64,000 bases of DNA from the NCBI GenBank assembly GCA_013400155.1, contig VXBM01000680.1, forward strand, positions 5,398 through 69,397, given 5' to 3'. The position numbers were made by a program, and so were the translations under genes. Source of the stretch: Helopsaltes ochotensis (taxonomy: Eukaryota > Chordata > Aves > Passeriformes > Locustellidae). Position 1 is the first letter of the stretch, and every line of letters begins with the position of its first letter. The notes beneath the pieces are model-generated. The model saw only the letters and a list, made by a program, of their open reading frames with translations, had not been told where the DNA came from and ran no database searches. This document shows, one piece after another, positions 47,777 to 56,100 of the stretch.

Positions 47777-47902
47777 GGATCCTGCCTTTTGCCTCCTCTG
47801 CCATGCAGCCCTAGCATGCAACACTAGAACGGATAGAATACCCTGACATTTCCAGTTGCTCCAGAGACAGTCCATCTTGGTGGAATCGGCACTGGCTTGC
47901 AT
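31817..47902 (-). CDS. RTN1: Reticulon-1, short isoform RTN1-C (7 coding exons)
   Basis: Join in transcript order: 47902-47842, 35369-35162, 34243-34105, 33266-33197, 32825-32779, 32686-32628, 31859-31817. The exons total 627 nt, giving 208 residues and a TAA stop, with no frame break. Reticulons are ER membrane proteins whose two hydrophobic hairpins wedge into the cytosolic leaflet and curve tubules; RTN1-C is known as a neuronal and neuroendocrine isoform. The N-terminus MQASADSTKMDCLWSNWK marks the C isoform. Residues 21-29 (AIDLLYWRD) open the reticulon homology domain. Hairpin 1 covers roughly residues 30-73, a hydrophilic loop roughly 74-136, and hairpin 2 roughly 137-171. The C-terminus KRKAE fits a KXKXX-type ER retrieval signal. 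Exon lengths 208, 139, 70, 47 and 59 match the conserved reticulon exon pattern as I remember it. RTN1 is favoured over RTN3/RTN4 because of IKQTGIVFGS, SLTQFSVVSVVAY and LGLVRTHIN. Long isoforms would splice into the same six shared exons from beyond the window. Confidence 0.96.
32628..32686 (-). CDS. RTN1: RTN1 shared exon, amphipathic C-terminal segment
   Basis: 59 nt. Acceptor is ctttgcag|GCACAG (AG at 32688-32687) and donor is GCAAA|gtgagt (gt at 32627-32626). It encodes residues 176-194 (AQIDQYLGLVRTHINTVVA) and two bases of Lys195. This matches the C-terminal amphipathic helix region that follows hairpin 2 in reticulons. The intron before it, 32687-32778, is only 92 nt. Confidence 0.95.
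32779..32825 (-). CDS. RTN1: RTN1 shared exon, second hairpin part 2
   Basis: 47 nt. Acceptor is ctcctcag|CTGTGG (AG at 32827-32826) and donor is TACCAG|gtaggt (gt at 32778-32777). It encodes Ala160 (split codon) and VVSMFTLPVVYDKYQ, residues 161-175, ending the second hydrophobic hairpin. The short size means it would be missed by ORF scans. YDKYQ differs from the YVKHQ I recall for human RTN1. Confidence 0.95.
33197..33266 (-). CDS. RTN1: RTN1 shared exon, second hairpin part 1
   Basis: 70 nt. Acceptor is aattcag|TTTGCA (AG at 33268-33267) and donor is ATGG|gtaaaa (gt at 33196-33195). It encodes residues 137-159 (FAVLMWLLTYVGALFNGLTL, then LIM) plus the first base of Ala160. This is the front half of the second hydrophobic hairpin and carries the near-invariant TYVGALFNGLTLL block of the family. 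Confidence 0.96.
34105..34243 (-). CDS. RTN1: RTN1 shared exon, loop between the hairpins
   Basis: 139 nt. Acceptor is tctggcag|AGCC (AG at 34245-34244) and donor is TTAAAA|gtagga (gt at 34104-34103). The first A completes Lys90 as AAA. It encodes residues 91-136: AYLEMEMNLSQDQIQKYTD, then a short stretch, then VNSTVKELRRLFLVQDLVDS and LK. This is the hydrophilic segment between hairpins, corresponding to the 66-residue loop (Nogo-66) of RTN4. The LFLV-DLVDSLK block is strongly conserved in reticulons. Confidence 0.96.
35015..35690. promoter_or_regulatory. Internal CpG-dense island around the first shared RTN1 exon
   Basis: Roughly 50 CpGs fall in about 650 bp by eye (for example GCGGCGCGC near 35019, CGACGCTGACGACG near 35263-35276, CCCGGCCGGGCGCCG near 35417-35430), while the flanking introns are CpG-poor. 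Only 208 bp of it is exon. It could be a coding-exon GC peak or an alternative intragenic promoter; sequence alone cannot tell. Confidence 0.45.
35162..35369 (-). CDS. RTN1: RTN1 first shared exon, start of reticulon homology domain
   Basis: 208 nt. Acceptor is ctcccccccag|CTATCGAC (AG at 35371-35370) and donor is CAA|gtgagt (gt at 35161-35160). It encodes residues 21-89 plus two bases of Lys90, starting AIDLLYWRDIKQTGIVFGS and ending KTDEGHPFK. It holds the whole first hydrophobic hairpin, roughly residues 30-73. The open frame extends well upstream of the acceptor, but those residues show no reticulon similarity and are intron. The exon sits in a CpG-dense patch at about 35015-35690. Confidence 0.97.
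35751..35786. repeat. (GTTT)n-like T-rich microsatellite
   Basis: A T run, then about six GTTT units, then T7. It lies in RTN1-C intron 1, just upstream of the CpG-dense exon. Confidence 0.8.
36803..37148 (+). mobile_element. Solo LTR of an endogenous retrovirus (family A)
   Basis: Begins TGTTGCCCTGATTTTTGCAG and ends GCTGAACAGCCCACA, 346 bp with TG...CA ends. It is flanked by the 6-bp direct repeat TTCTCC (36797-36802 and 37149-37154). Same family as the copies at 429 and 6770. It lies antisense to RTN1 inside intron 1. AATAAA at about 37071-37077 fits an LTR polyadenylation signal. Confidence 0.82.
37665..37887 (+). mobile_element. CR1 LINE 3' fragment
   Basis: Contains CTGTGAGGGTGGGGAGGCCC, CCCATCCCTGGAAGTGTTCA, GAAGGTGTCCCTGCCTATGG, CCTTCCAACTCAACCCAACC and ATTCTAAGATTCTGTGATT. 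It lies in RTN1-C intron 1, antisense to the gene. Confidence 0.88.
39152..39244. repeat. (AGAAT)n pentanucleotide array
   Basis: About 16 perfect AGAAT units at 39161-39244, preceded by one imperfect unit. It directly abuts a minus-strand CR1, whose ATTCT-rich 3' tail is the likely seed. Confidence 0.95.
39245..39480 (-). mobile_element. CR1 LINE 3' fragment (older subfamily)
   Basis: The plus strand reads GCCTGACCAATTCAGGGCTG, ACCAAAAGCTAAAGCACG, TTGAGGGCATTTTCCAAAAG, GGTTTGGGGCATTGACACTC and GGTAAAGAAATGCTTCCTTG, the reverse of an older CR1 type. The pentamer array at 39152-39244 is at its 3' end. Confidence 0.8.
42881..42960. promoter_or_regulatory. AT-rich block with clustered homeodomain-like words
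   Basis: Contains TTAATTATTAATTATTATG followed by TGATTGG and CTAATGATTACG within about 50 bp. TAATTA and TAATGATTA are homeodomain-type words, and ATTGG is an inverted CCAAT. Function is a guess; AT-rich DNA gives such words by chance. Confidence 0.25.
43525..43635 (+). mobile_element. CR1 LINE 3' end
   Basis: Contains GCAACCTGGCCTGGTGGAAG, GTGTCCCTCTCCATGG, AAGGTCCCTTCCATCCCAAA and CCATTCTGTGATTCTGTG. A T17 run (43671-43687) lies shortly after it. Confidence 0.85.
44640..44882 (+). mobile_element. CR1 LINE 3' fragment (older subfamily)
   Basis: Contains GTGTCAGGGGAGGTGTAGGT, TTGGATATGAGGAAAAGGTT, GGTTCCCCAGGGCAGTGGGC, TGTCCTGTACAGGACCAGAA and AACTCAGGATATTCTATGG. Related to the copy at 15345. 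Confidence 0.82.
46125..46185. promoter_or_regulatory. AT-rich block with inverted SOX-like words
   Basis: AATAAC at 46151-46156 and GTTATT at 46169-46174 form an inverted pair around AGCATGCTCTTT, next to TTAATTAAACAATAAC. AACAAT and CTTTGTT are SOX-type words. It lies 1.7 kb downstream of the RTN1-C promoter in the intron. Function is speculative. Confidence 0.25.
47717..47772. repeat. A56 homopolymer in RTN1-C intron 1
   Basis: 56 uninterrupted A on the plus strand, which is U56 in the RTN1-C transcript, beginning 69 nt past the exon 1 donor. No element body recognisable as a SINE precedes it. Confidence 0.95.
47842..47902 (-). CDS. RTN1: RTN1-C exon 1 (isoform-specific N-terminus, coding part)
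   Basis: Encodes residues 1-20 (MQASADSTKMDCLWSNWKCQ) plus the first base of codon 21. The donor is CAGG|gtattc, with gt at 47841-47840. The single G joins the CT that opens the next exon to make GCT (Ala21), so phase agrees. From memory the human counterpart begins MQATADSTKMDCVWSNWKSQ. The ATG at 47902 is chosen because the protein then matches the family start exactly and reaches 208 residues. The reading frame continues past the donor into unrelated residues and a long poly-Phe stretch, which is intron. A second in-frame ATG lies at codon 10. Confidence 0.95.
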
Positions 47903-47953
47903 CTCGGAGAGCTCGGGGGGCTTTTGCCGGTCCTTGTGGTCGGAGGCACTGCG

Positions 47954-47968
47954 TTAGCAGTCAGGCAT
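47954..47968 (-). other. Upstream ORF 2 in RTN1-C leader (4 codons)
   Basis: Reads ATGCCTGACTGCTAA (MPDC stop). Its ATG lies inside the first upstream ORF, and its stop is 51 nt before the main ATG. Translation in vivo is not shown by sequence alone. Confidence 0.45.
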
Positions 47969-47978
47969 CCCCGAGCAT
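47961..47978 (-). other. Upstream ORF 1 in RTN1-C leader (5 codons)
   Basis: Reads ATGCTCGGGGATGCCTGA (MLGDA stop). It begins 76 nt upstream of the RTN1-C ATG and overlaps the second upstream ORF in another frame. It is only meaningful if the transcript starts beyond 47978. Confidence 0.45.
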
Positions 47979-48358
47979 GGGTGGCTCGGTGGGTACCGCC
48001 GCCGTCTCCCCGCTCGGCTCCGGACTGATGCTGTAAGCAGCACAGGCGGAGGGGGAGGGCATATTGTACGCGCTGCGGTCTCCACTGCAGCAAATCAGCA
48101 GTGTGATGTGGTTGCCCTAGGGAGCAGGCTCCTTTCAAAAGGGGGGATGCAGTTCTCTTCTCCCTTTTCGAATCAAAAGCTTGCGCTCGGGCGGCTTAGC
48201 CGCTCCTAAGCCATGGAAATGGTTAAGGCAACCTGATGGCAAAGAAATAAAAACAAATTGGGTGTGGGTAAAGGCGGAGGGGGGGGGGAAGCAGTGTTTC
48301 CTATGTGTCAGTACGGTTGTGACTGTTCGTGTTCCAGAAATTTCTTGACAGTGATGGA

Positions 48359-48447
48359 ATCTGGTGTTTTCTCTTTTTTGTTCGGTTTTTTTTCCTTTTT
48401 TTTTCTTTTTTCCTTATTTTATTTGTGTGTGTGTGTGTGTGTGTGTG
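48359..48447. repeat. T-rich tract followed by (TG)12
   Basis: Interrupted T runs broken by single C or G bases, followed by 12 TG units at 48424-48447. Confidence 0.9.
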
Positions 48448-48578
48448 AAGGCCGAATTTCACGCAACCCCTCCAGGTTTTCATGCCTCCCTCTCCTCTGC
48501 CCAGCTGGGTGGGGTCGGAGAGCAGGCAGGAAAATAAACAAGGTCAGGATCTAAGCCCTGCAGAGCAACCCCTATTGC

Positions 48579-48606
48579 TTTTTTTTTTTTTTTTTTTTTT
48601 TTTTTT
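48579..48606. repeat. T28 homopolymer
   Basis: 28 uninterrupted T, about 0.4 kb upstream of the RTN1-C promoter region. It is A28 on the transcript strand. Confidence 0.95.
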
Positions 48607-49475
48607 GGAAAACCCCGCGGCCACGGGGTGACCCGAGTGTCTCCCCATGCCACCAGGTTTGGGTGTGCAGGGAACAGGTGCTGCCTCCTCTCCCTGCCCA
48701 AAATGTTGCATAAATCAGGATGTGAGGTGTAAGAGTGCAGGAATACGGGACAATTTGTGAAAGGCCCACTAATAGCTGAATTTTAACATGGGCCCCACCA
48801 CTCCTTCCCTAGCAGGACACAGCCCCTGCCTCAGTTTCCCCACCAATAAACTATTATGAATAGCCTTGCAGAGACATCATAACCGTGCAATGGTCATACT
48901 TGGCAAACACTGGGAAAGAAAATCCTCTGCCACTCAACCTGTTTGCATTTTCAGATTTTGGGGTGCCTAGTAATATTAGGAAACTCGCCAAAAAGTCACC
49001 CCATTTCACTGGAGAGGGACCAGTATATCAGACCATGTCCAGTTATTTTGGGCAGAATGACCCCACAGCTGGGCACCTCTCAGCTCTGAGGCTGGATTTA
49101 AACCTTCAAATCATGACGGTTCATGAAATAATTTCACTTTAGCTGTGTTTTACTGAATTTTGCTTTTTTTATGTGAGAACAGACACCAACACAGACACGG
49201 TGGGTCACATACTCATCAGCACGGGGAATAGAGTTTGAACCCCTCTGTTCTTTTGGCTCCAAAAATAAAAGGTGTTTAATACCTGAGTTAACAGGTATCT
49301 CCTGCAACTGGCAGTAGTAGGTCACTTATCCTTCCCTCACGTGACTCATCTTATAGAAGAAAGCCAAAATTTAAGGAGATTCACCATCATATTATCTCTT
49401 TACCTAGGAAACTCTGCTGGGATTCCAGAGGCCAACAGCTATTGTTCATGTTTATAAACCATTCTTGACATCCCC

Positions 49476-49554
49476 AAAAAAACTTGGTTAGGCTTGAACC
49501 CAGCATCTTCATTCCCCTAACAGGGAAATCCTTAACCAATTGGGGCAGAACTGG
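49476..49554 (-). other. Degraded tRNA-Asn-like unit or tRNA-derived SINE head
   Basis: On the minus strand a box A-like TGCCCCAATTGG (49547-49536) is followed by a possible anticodon arm. The arm is TTTCC, loop CTGTTAG (49523-49517, anticodon GTT, with T at position 33), and GGGAA. A box B-like GGTTCAAGCC (49500-49491) and a T7 run (49482-49476) follow, the latter fitting a Pol III terminator. The acceptor and T stems pair poorly, so it is not a working tRNA. Confidence 0.35.
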
Positions 49555-51099
49555 CTTCAGCTGTCATTGCATATAGTAAAATTAAACCATTTATAATGTT
49601 ACAAATCTGGACTTTGTGTTCTTCCTGGCTTTTTAAATAAAAGGGAAGCAAGAGGTTGGCAAGGGATGATTTCTAAGCATGGACTAATTGGTTTAGACTC
49701 TTTGCAAGAGAAGAAAATATCCCTATTGATACATTTTGCCCTGCAAACTCTTTGCAGCTCTACAATGGGGTTCCCAGCACCAAGCCATAATATGAAGTAT
49801 TTACAAGCAGTGGGTATAAAACAGAGACATAATCCACATAAAACTTCTACATCCATGTCCCTGGAATAGCCACAGACACTCCAAACATGGTGCATAAGTC
49901 AAATTCATGGCTACTGGGTGCATACCACCAGCAGCACAGCAGTGAGAAGCCAAATGATCTCTGGTCTCACTGTAGCCCAAATTTTTCAGTCAAGTATGAA
50001 GGACAAATTCCCTTTGGACAGAAGAGTGGTCCATGTACATTTAACATCTCACTAATGATATCTCCTTGCCTTCATTGTTGGTAGAAATTTTTCTTGCCTC
50101 AGATTTGATGTCTCCATTCCCTCTTTCTGGCTACCAAAACCAAACAGACCGTCAGGCTTCCTGTTTAAATTCTTACTCCCCTTTGGAAAAATGTCTCTTC
50201 AGACCTGGCCCATGTGATTGGACTCTCCCACACTACTTCCAGAACTATTTTCATCCACAGGCACCAGAACCCATCGCTTTACCAGCAGTAACAAGAACGC
50301 TGCATTTGTGTCAGAAACAGAACTGAACTGGAATGAGATGAAGACACTTAGAAAATGCACATGGGCTAAGAAGAGCTTCCAGGGCACTCACTTGTCCCAG
50401 GACCTGAGGCAGGTGGGGGACAGGAGCAGCTCTATGTGTGGCTACAGAAATTGCACAAAATTCCAATCAGTGCTGGGTGGATCCAGCACTAAAATGGCCA
50501 TTGATAAAAAACGCATTTCCACAATGAGATTTTAAACTATGCATTCAGTAAGTAGTGAGCTAGAATTAGGACTAAGCACTTGGCCATCAATCCTAGGTTA
50601 GGAGCTGCTTCTTTGACACAGAACTAAACCAAGAGCAGGCTGGAAGGCACAAATAAACATTGCACTGCCTGGATCTTGAAAGGGTGAGACGTGCACAGAG
50701 ATCTTGGCATCAGCTGCAGGAAAGTTCAGTGTTGGAGGTGAGCTTTCCTGTGATCATGAATAGGAGCAGGATGAAAAGTAGTAAGTGGAATTTGCTTCCC
50801 TTCAGAGCACTGTCCATTGGAAGCCTCCTGTGGGTGTTACTGAAATCATTACAGATCTTAAGACATGTTAGTGAGGTCACATGAAGCTCAGTGTTGATGG
50901 CACAGCCACAAGCCAAGAGAGCTCATCAACACCTGCCTGTTTTGTAGCTCTGCTGCAGATAATGACCCGTGTGTGCAGGATGTGTGGGATAAGGACCCAG
51001 TAAAATAAAGTTACCCGTGGGATCATTGCAGGAAACCACTGGCCAGGTGAACACATTGCTGTCTGCCTCATTACTTTCCATCCCTCCAACTCCAGCTGA

Positions 51100-51330
51100 G
51101 ATCACAGAACCACAGAATCACAGAATCACAGACTGATTTGGGCTGGAAGGGACCTTAGAGGTCACCTAGTTCCAAACCCTTTGCCCGTGGGCAGGGATGC
51201 CATCCACTGGACAAAGTTTCTTAAAGCCCCATCCAATCTGGCCATGAACAATTCCAGGCACGGGGCACCCACCTCTGGATGGCCAAATGAGTCTGTAGCT
51301 CTGCAGAGGACAGGGACACCCTGCCATGGT
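51100..51330 (-). mobile_element. CR1 LINE 3' fragment
   Basis: The plus strand starts with an ATCACAGAACCACAGAATCA type repeat tail, then GGGCTGGAAGGGACCTTAGA, GGTCACCTAGTTCCAAACCC, GGGCAGGGATGCCATCCACT and GCCCCATCCAATCTGGCC. It is a complete 3' end with 8-bp tail repeats. Confidence 0.88.
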
Positions 51331-52683
51331 GTGTGGCCACCAGGGTTGTGCCCCTTGCAGGGACACAGGAAATCCTGCAGCAGGGCTGGTGCTGCAGCCC
51401 TACCTTGCCTCCCTCCAGAGGTCCTTCCACGGTCACCCAACCCACCTCTGCACCACTGATGAGCTCTGATGAGGTCAGAGTTAGCAACATTTCAGGCTTT
51501 TTAGGTAACTATACTTGAATGGACCATACCAGTCCATAAGAGCTCAGAAGCACCCACCACCACCCCAACTAAACTTGGGGCCCGTCCCTTAAAAACCCCG
51601 CTGGAGGGCAGGGCTGGAAGTCAGATGGTTTCAGTTGCTTTCAAAGATTATTTAAAGATTAAAAATCCAAAGACAGAGCTGAAACCACTGCTTGGAGTGC
51701 GGTGACTTTGAAGGCACTTTGGACTGGCTGCGTTTTCCTGCATCACTCCACGTCAAGGCTCCGTGGGACACATTGAGGGCAGCGCCAGATCTGCAACGTG
51801 GCGCTGAAAGAGCCTGACACTTAGCACTTCAGGAGAACAATAGCATTAAGGGAGATCGTTTGGGTTATTTTTCCAAGCTAATTTGTTCTTAGCATTAGCA
51901 ACAAAAATAGAGAGGATGCTATTTTAAAAGTTGCATTAATATGTCTCGAAGCTCTAAAGAGCAACGGGCAATTTTTGCCTGAGGGCTCCAAGCAAGGGCA
52001 GCCAGCAATTACATTTTCATGAAGAAGCTGTCAATAGCAGAAGGATGGGCCAAATCCTGGCTCTGCTCTCATCCTTTTCACTGTCTTGTGCTCATTCTTG
52101 CACATTTTCTGGTCTGCAGAGCTGCTCAGAGGCAGCTCAAATGGCAAGGCCATGAGCTGGGAGATGCTGATGGCTGTTTAAGGTGCATCACTTCTCACAG
52201 TGCAGGAAGCACATAGACAGCTCTGTCCTTGCTGTCTTTTGCCCCAGGTCTTTGCTACTTTCTCTTGGAAGATGTAATGCAGTGATGAATTGACTTTTTT
52301 CTCAGGTCTTTAGACCACAAAAGGAATCAATAAGCTAGTAAAAAAAAAGACAATATGGTCCTAAACTGGCAGAATTAAAGTCTGAAGATGAACAATCACA
52401 ACAAAAGAAGCCCCATGTCCTGGCATGTCATATAGTGTTCCAGCCTCTCTGCAATTTCTTTTTAAGTCTTGAAATGCCTGGATTTATAGGGGTTTTTTTA
52501 ATCGCCAGTTAAAATATTTGGGTTGTTCACAAGGACAAGAAGTGTGATTTTGAGATGTGCTAAGCTTCTGCTCTGCTGCCTGTTTCTGCTCAGCAAAACT
52601 GTTCTTCATCCCCATCTTTGCTCAAAGGCTAAGATTACAGATGTATAGATCTATATATATAGATATATGTGGATATATCTAAT

Positions 52684-53040
52684 CATGGAAGTGTAAATTC
52701 AAAGGGACTTTAAAGATCATCCAGTTCCCAACCCCTGCCATGGGCAGGGACATCTTCCACTAGACCAGGCTGGTCAGAGCCCTATCCAAGCTGGCCTTGG
52801 ACACTTCAGGGATGGAGCATCCACAGCTTTCCTGGGCAGCATGGGCCAGGGCCTCACCAGCCTCACAGGGAAAATTTTCTTCCCAACATTAATCCAAACC
52901 TGTCTGCTGTCGGATGAAGCCTTTCCCTTTCTCCTATCATCCCACGCCCTTGTCCAAAATTCCTCTCCAGCTCTCTTGTCAGCCCCCTTTAGGCACTGGA
53001 AGGTGCTCTGAGGTCTCCCCTTCTCTTCTCCAGGCAAGTC
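52684..53040 (-). mobile_element. CR1 LINE 3' fragment
   Basis: The plus strand reads TTCAAAGGGACTTTAAAGAT, CATCCAGTTCCCAACCCCTG, CAGGGATGGAGCATCCACAG, CACCAGCCTCACAGGGAAAA, CCTCTCCAGCTCTCTTGTCA and AGGCACTGGAAGGTGCTCTG, all in CR1 order. About 355 bp. Confidence 0.88.
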
Positions 53041-53044
53041 CCAA

Positions 53045-53135
53045 CTGTATAAGAGGACTGTATAGTAACTATATATAACTGTAAACAACCATAAATAGCT
53101 GTATGATAACCGTACATAAATGTATAGTAAGTCCT
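53045..53135. repeat. Degenerate short tandem units (CTGTATAGTAA-like)
   Basis: Several diverged copies of a roughly 20-bp unit (CTGTATAGTAACTATATA, AACTGTAAACAACCATAAAT, AGCTGTATGATAACCGTACA, AATGTATAGTAAG) follow the CR1 copy directly. Confidence 0.45.
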
Positions 53136-56100
53136 TATTATCACAAGATTTTCAGCAACAAGCCAGTGGCACGAGCCAAATGAGTGGGTGAAAAGAGCCA
53201 GGTGAGACAAGCTTTGTGCTTGCCTCCTTCCCTGGGAACGAGGTGGCCTTTCCTTGAATCCTAGTAAATGAACCCTTCGGGGGGAACTCCTTACATTCAG
53301 TGGTGTTGTTAAGAAACAATTTGGGGTTTTGAGCCTCTGATGTGCCTCAGTGAACATGGCACAGAGCTACTTCAGCTGCCATCCCAGAGATGGCTGGGAC
53401 TCCTGTGGTGCCATTTGAGCTCCCCAATTACTGCAGGCAGCAGCTCAACCAACATAACAATCAGTTTTGATTTACTCCTGCTTCTTCAGAGGTGGATAAT
53501 TTCTCTTGGTCCTTTAATGTTATTTTTGAACTGTGAGGTTCATAGAAATAAAGGCTCTATTCCTGCCATTGACCTAGAAAAGTCTTTTGATTCTTTCCAG
53601 TGGGACTACTTTTTTCAGTTGCTGGGAACCTTAAAATCATGAGTTTCTCTCCTCTGGGGGAGGTAGTTGCTACATCTTCATTCCTCCTTTAAGATTTGAT
53701 CAGTAAAGCTGAAGAGACCCTAAAACTCTCTCTGACCTCCTGCACTCCCCCATTACAAAGGGAAGTGCTTGCAGCTCATTCCCATTTCCAAGCCTTCTGT
53801 TTTTAAGCCTGTGCTGTGAAATTTTTCTCTCCTACAGCATTGCTGGTGCTGCAGCTGGCATTATTAATTCCATTTCATTAACTGATCTTCTTAATGTACT
53901 GGAAGACAAAAGAGAAGGCAGTCCTGAGACCACAGCGTGGCTGAGCCTCAGGAGATCTCTGTTCAGTCCCCCTGTCTGCCACAGGCTTCCTACGTGACCT
54001 TGGGAATCATCTCTCCGAGGTCTCTGGGTCTGCTTGGTCTATTTAAATTTGGGGCATCGTCTGCTTTTTGAGCTTTGTTTCTGCAGCACCCAGCACAACA
54101 TCTGCGGCTCCAACAAAGGAGGCTCGCTCATTTTTGCAACACAGCTTGCAAGGCTGGTGTTACTGGCTGCCATTCTTGGGCCAGGGGAGATCAAGCAAGG
54201 TTGTAAAGATGAATTTGGATTGCACTGCTCCTAAAACCGGTGAAATCCTGCCTGGTGGTGTGTCAGGGCCACAGAGGGCTCTCCTCTTTGGCCAAGCATG
54301 CCCGGAAGAGATGATGATGATGCATTTTTAGCAAATTCTTGAAGCAAGGTCTAGTGTCCACTGCCTGAGCTGGGGAAGTGAGGCTGTGCCACATGGCAGT
54401 GCCACAAGCCACCAGGGAGAAGTCCTGTCCTGCCCTTTGCTCCTCTGCACATCCAAGCTCTAAGCTCAGGCAGCTCTGGTGCAACCCCAGGAAAGATGTT
54501 CCCACAAAAATGCCAAAGCTTTGCTTCCAGTTTGCAGGGCCATCCCTCACTCCAGCTCTGCTGGGATCAGACCCAAATTTTGAAGCTCCAGATGCTGATT
54601 CAGAGGTTGGGATTCTCTGCCCAAGCGCAAAATGCAGCTACAAATTTTGCAAATGTGACTGCAAATTAAACCAAGAGGCTGCAGGCAGAGGCTCACAAGA
54701 CTGAGGCCACATTTGCAGCAGTGCCACAAGCCCTTAATTGAGTTTGGGGTGCTCACAAGCAGCCAGGGGTGCTTGAGAACAAGCTGGGGTTTGCAGCATT
54801 TTTGCTGGCTCCACTGCTCCTGTACCTGGCACTCCTGCTGCCAGGCCAGGGGAGAAGGTGCAGAATAATTAAATGTAAATCAAGCCCCTTTCCCCAGCTT
54901 GAGATGCTCCCAAAAATAATATTCTCTGGGGAAAGGTGCTTCCCAGAAGGGCCTGAGCTTCTCACCATGCTGGAGAGCTGCTTCAAGCATCGCACCGGGG
55001 GCATCTTTACATCCCCCACCCCGCCCTGCAGGGAGGATAAAATGCATTAGTGCTGGAGGTGTGTGGATACTGCAGCCATGCACTGGCTCGGCCAGCACAC
55101 AATTGTCATGGCAACCCCAGCTTTCCCTGGAAAACAGAAGTAAACGCTGCTGGATTCAACAGCCTGCTCCAGGGATAAGAGACACCTGGGTACCGAGATG
55201 CTCTCTGCAAAGAGACAGCTCCAGTCATACCCAGCCTGGGAAGCTGGCTGTTAATTTGGGAAAATCCTGGCTGAGGCTGCAGAGAAATGGAGGACAGGTT
55301 GGACAGGAGGAGGTGAAGAAGCAGCTGTTCCTGGCCTGAGCCTAAAGTGCTTGCAAAAGAGATGGAGGAGGCCATGTGGCTGCCTATTGCAGCAATGCCA
55401 ACGGTGCTGCGTGGCACAAAGCGGGGGAAAAGAACCCAAAAGCAGCAGTGAAGGACATAAAAGAGTGATGAGTAAGGCAGAAGTGCCAGTGCAAGGCTGT
55501 GAGAAGGGGAAAACAAGGGCAGGGTTCTGCTGAGAGCCTGTGTGGGCACTGGCTGGAGAAACGCTTTGGACGGCGAAGCAGCACTCTGAATTTTAAATGT
55601 TATTATGGGCCTCTAGGGCAATTAGAAGAATTAGATCAGGAAGTGATGCGCCAGAAGTGTTGGCTGAAAAGTGGTCAGAGTTGTGTTTGCTGGGGAAACA
55701 AACGGGGAAAATGGTTTTGTGTGGCGTTTTAGGACATCGGTTGGAAGTGCAGCAACACAGAAAAGCAGGAATGGTTTGAGTAGTGGGGGGCTGGCCCTGC
55801 CCCAGCACATCCCCTCACATGGGGCAGAGGGAAGAGGACAGATCATATGTAGATATCTTGTGGAAGATACCATAAGGAAGGTCAAGCAAGCTTCCAGCAT
55901 CCAATCAGCAAAATACGCCATGAAAATACACACCCTGGAGCTAGCTCATTAGGAACTTAAGATCAGTCATCCCTAAAACCAGTTATCTTATGCTAGCAGA
56001 TGCAAAATGAGGAAAACGAGAAGAAGGAAAAAAAAAAAAGCAGAACCCGGTTGAACCCATTGAATTTGTGGAAATGAGTTTCTCTCTGAAAAACAGATCC

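Larger units (their letters stand above)
35370..47841 (-). other. RTN1-C intron 1 (12.5 kb)
   Basis: Bounded by the donor at 47841 and the acceptor at 35370. It contains a solo LTR (36803-37148), CR1 pieces near 37.7, 39.3, 43.6 and 44.8 kb, an (AGAAT)n array, and two AT-rich blocks with homeodomain/SOX-like words at 42.9 and 46.15 kb. No further exon is recognised. Stretches at 37.9-39.1, 39.5-43.5 and 44.9-47.2 kb show nothing else I can name. Confidence 0.8.
47190..48215. promoter_or_regulatory. CpG island around the RTN1-C first exon
   Basis: CpG dinucleotides are frequent at 47230-47500 and again at 47900-48215, against a CpG-poor background on either side. The island is split by the A56 run at 47717-47772. 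It covers the 5' UTR, exon 1 and the first ~600 bp of the intron, the usual placement for a vertebrate promoter island. Long open frames here come from GC richness and do not resemble any protein I know. Confidence 0.6.
47903..48230 (-). promoter_or_regulatory. RTN1-C 5' UTR and core promoter region (CpG-rich)
   Basis: The sequence upstream of the RTN1-C start codon is GC-rich with many CpGs: GCGCGT near 48070, GGAGCCGAGCGGGGAGACGG near 48000-48020, and GAGCGCAAGC near 48185. I see no clear TATA box at a sensible distance, as expected of a CpG-type promoter. The transcription start cannot be fixed from sequence. Two short upstream ORFs lie at 47978-47961 and 47968-47954. A dyad GGCTTAG-6 nt-CTAAGCC lies at 48193-48212. 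Confidence 0.6.

Noticed and set aside
47639..47841. Read-through of the RTN1-C first exon into an 87-residue frame
   Set aside because: It passes a consensus donor and then translates the A56 tract as poly-Phe.
55061..55952. Cluster of 60-147-codon frames on both strands
   Set aside because: All frames overlap one another in moderately GC-rich DNA, with no similarity to known proteins or to RTN1-A/B exons.
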